A program made the translations under genes and the position numbers. 64,000 bases of DNA from CAXRDE01 sp964229355 (GTDB taxonomy: Bacteria; Cyanobacteriota; Sericytochromatia; UBA7694). This document shows, one piece after another, positions 60,155 through 64,000 of the stretch (position 1 is the first letter of the stretch; each line of letters begins with the position of its first letter). Under the pieces are notes generated by a model. It made no database searches. It was given only the letters and a program-made list of their open reading frames with translations, and had not been told where the DNA came from. The DNA lies in assembly GCA_964229355.1 (NCBI GenBank), contig CAXRDE010000021.1:34372-98371 (forward strand), written 5' to 3'.

Positions 60155-61425
60155 CCTTAGTGGTCTCCAGCCGGAGGCGCAACGCGGCTCTGGCCAAAAC
60201 CTTGCGCCATTACGTGCAGCGCAGTGGGCTGTCGCCCGCTCAGATTCAAATACTACCCTTTGAAAACCCCGGTCGTCAGGGCCTGAGTGCTCTTTACAAT
60301 CAGGCCTTGTCGCAGGCCGCTTTTGATGTGGTGTGTTTCTTGCACGACGATCTGCATTTTTTACGGGGTGCCCGCTGGGGAGAGCAGGTGCTCAAGGCGT
60401 TTCAAGACACAGATTTTGCGGCGTTATCTGCAGCGGGCAGCGTATCGCTCGAAGCTCACGGTGTTTTTTGGCAACCCCGCGAACATATGGTGGGCCGCGT
60501 GAAGCATCGGCTTCCACGACCTGCCCGTCACCGTCAACTTTACGATAGCTTTTACAGTGGCGCTTTTGAACAGCCTTTGCCCGTGTGGGTACTGGATGGT
60601 TTATTCCTGGCGGTGCATCGTGCTCGGTTGGCTTTTAGCCCCCCCTTTGATGAAGACTATGCCTTTCACTTTTACGATCTGGCCTTTGCCTTGCGACAAA
60701 GCCAGGCCCGTCCAGGCAGCTGTGGGGTGTTGACCCGTTTGCAGATTGTGCACCATTCTGTGGGGCAGCCCAACGCGGATTATGAGGCTGCGCGACAGCA
60801 CTTTATTCGCAAATACGCTGCTGCATTGCCCGGCTTTTTGCCCCCGCACCCCTTACCGCCGGTCAGGACTCAGCGGGTATTGCCGCCGACACCCCTTCCG
60901 CAACACGCTTTTGAGGATTTGTGGAAGGCCTCGGCAGCGCAATGTGCGGCCTGGTGTGCAGCGGTGGTGCCCGAACAGTGCTACTGGCTGGTGGCCGCGC
61001 CGTTTCAGTGGCCTGCACCGCAGCTGCAGGATCAGGGGCTGTGGGCCTTGCATGACGAATGGCAACGGGCGCAGGCGTTGGTGCCCTGGGGGCTATTGGC
61101 ACCCCGTTTGCATTACGCCGATACCCATCTGCTGTTTCAGGGGGGCTTTCACAAAACACCGCAGGGATGGCTTGAGCAGGGCGCGCATCAGCCTTATGCT
61201 TATGGGCTGAAACCCCGACGGTTCGATGTGGTATTGGCAGCAGCGGTGCTGGTGCGGGGCGATCTGTGGCAACAGGCCCTGGCGACGCCACCTGACACAC
61301 AAGGAGTAGATCTGCCCACGGGCTTGTGGATCTGGGGCCAACATTTGAGTGCGGTCGCGCGACAGCAGGACGCAGCGGTGATGATCTCGGGAAGCACCTG
61401 GGGACTGTGGCATGCTGAACCTTGA
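60133..61425 (+). CDS. Glycosyltransferase-like (GT2-type fold) protein
   Basis: A 430-residue protein with a GT-A type N-terminal domain: VVSSRRRNAALAKTL, LYNQALSQAAFDVVCFLHDDLHF (the HDD motif that binds the metal and sugar nucleotide) and later a LDGLFLAVHRARL, resembling the STRFT-type glycosyltransferase-like family (PF13712). The C-terminal 170 residues are less clear and may be a second partial domain of the same sort. GAAGG touches the ATG, which lies inside the patatin gene. No TM helices, so a cytoplasmic enzyme; donor and acceptor unknown. Confidence 0.75.
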   Translation: MPRHQGLTLVVSSRRRNAALAKTLRHYVQRSGLSPAQIQILPFENPGRQGLSALYNQALSQAAFDVVCFLHDDLHFLRGARWGEQVLKAFQDTDFAALSAAGSVSLEAHGVFWQPREHMVGRVKHRLPRPARHRQLYDSFYSGAFEQPLPVWVLDGLFLAVHRARLAFSPPFDEDYAFHFYDLAFALRQSQARPGSCGVLTRLQIVHHSVGQPNADYEAARQHFIRKYAAALPGFLPPHPLPPVRTQRVLPPTPLPQHAFEDLWKASAAQCAAWCAAVVPEQCYWLVAAPFQWPAPQLQDQGLWALHDEWQRAQALVPWGLLAPRLHYADTHLLFQGGFHKTPQGWLEQGAHQPYAYGLKPRRFDVVLAAAVLVRGDLWQQALATPPDTQGVDLPTGLWIWGQHLSAVARQQDAAVMISGSTWGLWHAEP

Positions 61426-61450
61426 CAGGACAGGATTTACGGTTTAAAAT
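61422..61450 (+). promoter_or_regulatory. Consensus sigma-70 promoter of the 61481 lipoprotein
   Basis: TTGACA (61422-61427), exactly 17 bases, then TAAAAT (61445-61450). The -35 overlaps the stop of the upstream gene. It is the best complete promoter in the window. Confidence 0.8.
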
Positions 61451-61480
61451 TAACAAAAAAGTAAATTTTGAGGTTGTCCC

Positions 61481-62131
61481 ATGCGTTTGTCTATTTCTGT
61501 TTTTTGTCTCAGTGTGTTGAGCTTCACCGCGTGTCAGCAATTTGACGCCCTTCCCAATACCGCTCCCCAGACCTTGCCGACACCGATTTCATCTGCTGCG
61601 GTGACCGCTACCCGTCATGAAGTGAAGAGCCTTGCCCCGGAAGCCGATGCCCTTTTGCAGATTCAGCGGGTGAACAATACCTTTTGTGCGCCCTCTGTGT
61701 CGGAGGGGAGCTATTTGCCCAATGTGACTTATGTGCTGACCCGGACAGGTAAACTCAAGTTTGGTACTGGGACCTCGGTGAGTGTAGAGGCTTCTGGGGG
61801 AGCCTTAAGCGAAGTGTCCTTAACCGAAGCCGAATTCACGAGCTTAAAGCAAACCCTGACTGAGGTCCAGGGGCTTTTGGCCCAACATGCCCCACCCGCT
61901 TTTTCAGTGCAATCGCCAGTGTTGAATCCGCCCACGTATGCCGTGGGTTCTTGTGCTATCTTTGAAGCCTTTGATTTTGGCGAAGAAGATGGTGCTTTTC
62001 AACGTTATGATCGTCCTGATTTTGAGTTGTACGAGGCCCCCACGTCGGTTTATGCCCCTGCGTATATTGCTGCCCTGGATCGTTTAAAAGCTGAATTGTT
62101 GGCCCTTAAGCAAAAGTACCAGGCTGCATAG
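61481..62131 (+). CDS. Hypothetical lipoprotein
   Basis: A 216-residue lipoprotein (lipobox LSFTAC, Cys18, +2 Gln) with a short Pro/Thr linker and a beta-rich body containing two Cys (FCAPSVSEG and VGSCAIFEAFDFGEEDG). The C-terminal 30 residues are helix (YIAALDRLKAELLALKQKY). It has a consensus promoter and a GAGG site about 9 bases before the ATG. I do not recognise the family. It is convergent with the next lipoprotein gene, 27 bases apart, with no clear terminator between. Confidence 0.7.
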   Translation: MRLSISVFCLSVLSFTACQQFDALPNTAPQTLPTPISSAAVTATRHEVKSLAPEADALLQIQRVNNTFCAPSVSEGSYLPNVTYVLTRTGKLKFGTGTSVSVEASGGALSEVSLTEAEFTSLKQTLTEVQGLLAQHAPPAFSVQSPVLNPPTYAVGSCAIFEAFDFGEEDGAFQRYDRPDFELYEAPTSVYAPAYIAALDRLKAELLALKQKYQAA

Positions 62132-62158
62132 CACGGCTTTGTTAGCGTTGAAAAGAGC

Positions 62159-63292
62159 TCAGTCAGTGGTTTTGGGCTGAAAGATTTCAGGGGAGAGTTG
62201 AATGCGGTGTAATCCTCGTGTTTTTGCATCAATGAGATATAAATGGCCATCTCCTCCTTCGGCGAGCCCTCTCGGTATAATTTGGGATGACAGGCCTTGC
62301 CAACAGCCCGTTTCGGGGGATGTCCATGCAGGACCATTGTTAACAGTAATCAATTGGTACAGCACGTTGTAACGCGGACTATAAGTTAAAAATAATGATC
62401 TAGACAGAAAAAAGTTACTTTTCTCTATAAAAGCAGTTTCCCCTCGTTGCTTCACAGAAGGTAAGGGAGCAATCTCCCCTGAAGTAAGGTTGATACTAAA
62501 TAGTTCGTTCCATCCACTGGGTGTTGTGACAAACATTTGTTGAGGACCAAAAGTAAAATCTGAAGGATCTGTGATTACCGTATTTTTTATGGTGTTTAGG
62601 GTTTCTGATAAAAATATTTTACTGTAAGGTTCACGATTGAATTTTTCTAGCGAAATTCCTCGGTAATTTAATTCAAAAATTTTGAGTTTTAGATCATGCG
62701 TATAGTAGTAAATGACTTCGCCATTGGGGTGCAAAAGAAAAAGTTCTTGTTGAGGGCTCATATGAAGAGATAAGTATTGAGAAGATCTTAAGAGTGAAGA
62801 ACCATTGACACGGCTTTCCAGCTCTGTCCAGGTTTTGTTGGTGTTGTGGTATTGAAGTAACTGTTCAGTGCCCTGATCAGCGAGGTAAATATTTTCTTGA
62901 TTATCGACGGTGCAAGCTACCAACTCTTTAAAGGCAGGTGGGTTCTCAATTGCTTTCTGTGCTTGCTGGGTATTGATGTCAAAGCGAAATACTTCTGTAT
63001 TGGTGAGTAGGTATAAATCGCCAGTGCTTGGACTGTTGCACATGGCGTTGAGTTGTGTTGGGGCACCGCTGATTTTTTCCACAGGTAAATCCAGGTTTTG
63101 CGGGGTAAGGTGAAAATCAGGACAGGGATTGTTTGGATTGGCAGGACCAAACGAGGGCAGTGGCGTAGGTGTGGGGGTCGTTTCGGGAGTGGGTTGTGCA
63201 GAAGGCTGGCTTTCGGAGGGTGCTATAGATGCTGTGGCACACGCCGACAAAAGCAGTGTGCAGCCCAGGCTGAGCAAGACAGATGATTTCAT
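62159..63292 (-). CDS. Lipoprotein of beta-propeller type
   Basis: A 377-residue lipoprotein (LLSAC, Cys18, +2 Ala) with a Pro/Thr-rich linker (to about 55), then repeating beta blocks such as LYLLTNTEVFRFDINTQQAQ, IYLADQGTEQLLQYHNTNKT and LFLLHPNGEVIYYY, as in NHL or SMP-type propellers. The linker and lipobox design match the 53879/55243 pair, suggesting an expanded family of surface propeller lipoproteins. AGGGG precedes the ATG. Ligand unknown. Confidence 0.72.
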   Translation of the reverse strand: MKSSVLLSLGCTLLLSACATASIAPSESQPSAQPTPETTPTPTPLPSFGPANPNNPCPDFHLTPQNLDLPVEKISGAPTQLNAMCNSPSTGDLYLLTNTEVFRFDINTQQAQKAIENPPAFKELVACTVDNQENIYLADQGTEQLLQYHNTNKTWTELESRVNGSSLLRSSQYLSLHMSPQQELFLLHPNGEVIYYYTHDLKLKIFELNYRGISLEKFNREPYSKIFLSETLNTIKNTVITDPSDFTFGPQQMFVTTPSGWNELFSINLTSGEIAPLPSVKQRGETAFIEKSNFFLSRSLFLTYSPRYNVLYQLITVNNGPAWTSPETGCWQGLSSQIIPRGLAEGGDGHLYLIDAKTRGLHRIQLSPEIFQPKTTD

Positions 63293-63351
63293 AATGGCCC
63301 CTGATGATGCGATGATGTTTTTATCATAGCAGCTGTAGCTTTTGCGTTAAG

Positions 63352-64000
63352 CTAGTCAAGGCCTGTAGTGTCTTTCCAGGCTTGTGGGGGCTCCCATTGA
63401 GCAGTTTCGGGCAGGCCGGGGGGAACGGTGAACTTCAGGATCTCCAGTTGTTTAAAGCTTACGCCGTAAATACTACCATCGTTTGTAATTGCGACATCTC
63501 TGGAATGAGAAAAAGAAGGTGATGCCTGACCCCGGCAACCATCTCTGGTGATAAGAATGGGTGATGTTAGCTTTAATGCGTCTGTTCCAAAAAATATTCC
63601 ATAGCCAGAGTGATATCGAAGATTGCCTGTAGCTGCGAGGTGATGGGTGTTTCGCGGGTAATCTTCAAGTCGATTCAGACCTTTAGGATCAATCATGTAC
63701 AATGTGTTGTCAGGTGTTAGTTTAATAAGCCCATGCCGCATAGATGTCATGTAGATATTGTCTCTGTCATCAGCTGCAATTACTCCGATATCAGTGAGAT
63801 CGACATCAATAGGCCATTTGGTAATAGGATCAACTTTTGCAGGAAAAGAGCCTTGATAGACCGGCATGACAGCACCGCTGCCAAAGATTTTAAAGACAGT
63901 ATCTAACGCTATGCCGTTTGCGCGATATAGCCTGTAGTGATCGGTGATAAAAACCGTCCCTGATTGTGTTCGTGTGAAATCGGGAAAATTTCCAAAACTT
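63352..64000 (-). CDS. Partial beta-propeller protein (cut by window edge)
   Basis: The frame is open without a stop from its end at 63352 to the window edge, so the N-terminus and any signal peptide are outside. The visible 216 residues have propeller-like repeats (VFITDHYRLYRANG, IYMTSMRHGLIKLTPDN, SIYGVSFKQLEILKF) and resemble the lipoprotein just downstream, which follows after about 60 bases on the same strand. An internal ATG at 63867 is probably not the true start because the frame continues with propeller sequence. Confidence 0.65.
   Translation of the reverse strand, partial: SFGNFPDFTRTQSGTVFITDHYRLYRANGIALDTVFKIFGSGAVMPVYQGSFPAKVDPITKWPIDVDLTDIGVIAADDRDNIYMTSMRHGLIKLTPDNTLYMIDPKGLNRLEDYPRNTHHLAATGNLRYHSGYGIFFGTDALKLTSPILITRDGCRGQASPSFSHSRDVAITNDGSIYGVSFKQLEILKFTVPPGLPETAQWEPPQAWKDTTGLD

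Noticed and set aside
60863..61540. Long minus-strand reading frame (225 codons) antisense to the 60133 glycosyltransferase
   Set aside because: It lies over a well-supported gene, has a Pro/Arg/Ala-rich composition typical of the reverse of GC-rich coding, no Shine-Dalgarno, and no recognisable domain.
1..64000. tRNA genes, CRISPR arrays, insertion sequences, prophage
   Set aside because: I saw no T-loop (GTTCGAATC-like) and acceptor pairing, no regularly spaced repeats, no transposase, integrase or phage structural gene.

Overview
The window is a densely packed bacterial chromosome segment: 65 protein genes (two cut by the window edges) plus one 8-codon upstream ORF, no gap over about 210 bases, and no rRNA, tRNA, CRISPR array, transposase or integrase that I could find. 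The cell is Gram-negative in organisation. Eleven genes begin with a lipoprotein signal peptide ending in a lipobox Cys, none of them followed by Asp at +2 (the E. coli rule for outer-membrane sorting), and one gene encodes a LolD-type ATPase. Housekeeping genes (cmk, aroA, ddl, hemL, fumC, sdhCAB, glyA, rpiB, rpmF, plsX) are intact and cover cell wall, aromatic amino acid, heme (C5 route), TCA cycle, one-carbon and phospholipid synthesis. The lineage cannot be fixed from sequence alone. The many lipoproteins and proteins with no recognisable family suggest a poorly sampled phylum; a non-photosynthetic relative of Cyanobacteria is a low-confidence guess.

Layout. 1-9.4 kb: the start of rho, cmk, a small coiled-coil gene, a PflX-like radical SAM gene, an AI-2E permease, an acidic protein, a WD-like propeller, ddl and a hotdog thioesterase. 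9.5-18.4 kb: a permuted papain-fold (YiiX-like) protein, an FAD oxidoreductase, a glycine-zipper/DUF302 pair, aroA, then a four-gene set with two phospholipase-D-fold proteins around a LolD-like ATPase. 18.4-29.3 kb: a 2OG-Fe(II) oxygenase, lipoproteins including a GH1 glucosidase, a fumC-hemL-hybrid kinase-receiver operon, and a tandem receiver plus YqiA-like esterase. 29.4-32.9 kb: sdhCAB. 33-42.3 kb: an EF-hand protein, rpiB-glyA, FecR-DUF4388, a zinc-ribbon/glycosyltransferase operon, mgtE and a secreted protein. 42.3-50.4 kb: urate catabolism (HIU hydrolase and an allantoicase-OHCU decarboxylase fusion), a YiiX lipoprotein, a Tyr/Gln-rich lipoprotein followed by a subtilisin-fold lipoprotein lacking its catalytic Ser, a PPP phosphatase and an EF-hand/helical-repeat protein. 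50.5-56.6 kb: a QueD-like gene, an EamA exporter, a purine nucleoside phosphorylase with altered base-binding residues coupled to a lone DppC permease, and a tandem pair of beta-propeller lipoproteins. 56.7-64 kb: yceD-rpmF-plsX-TPR-patatin-glycosyltransferase, then lipoproteins and a partial propeller.

The most distinctive signals are in expression and the cell surface. Six genes have a TATAAT-like box 6-7 bases before the start codon, which predicts leaderless mRNAs, and a seventh such box starts an 8-codon upstream ORF before the phosphorylase gene. Four genes (three surface lipoproteins and an EF-hand protein) share an AGCGTAG leader motif just before the ribosome-binding site and may form a regulon. 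The rpmF ribosome-binding site is separated from its ATG by a hairpin that would restore normal spacing. The low-complexity lipoprotein next to the subtilisin-fold pseudoenzyme, which carries a matching tail, is the best candidate here for an undescribed surface system.
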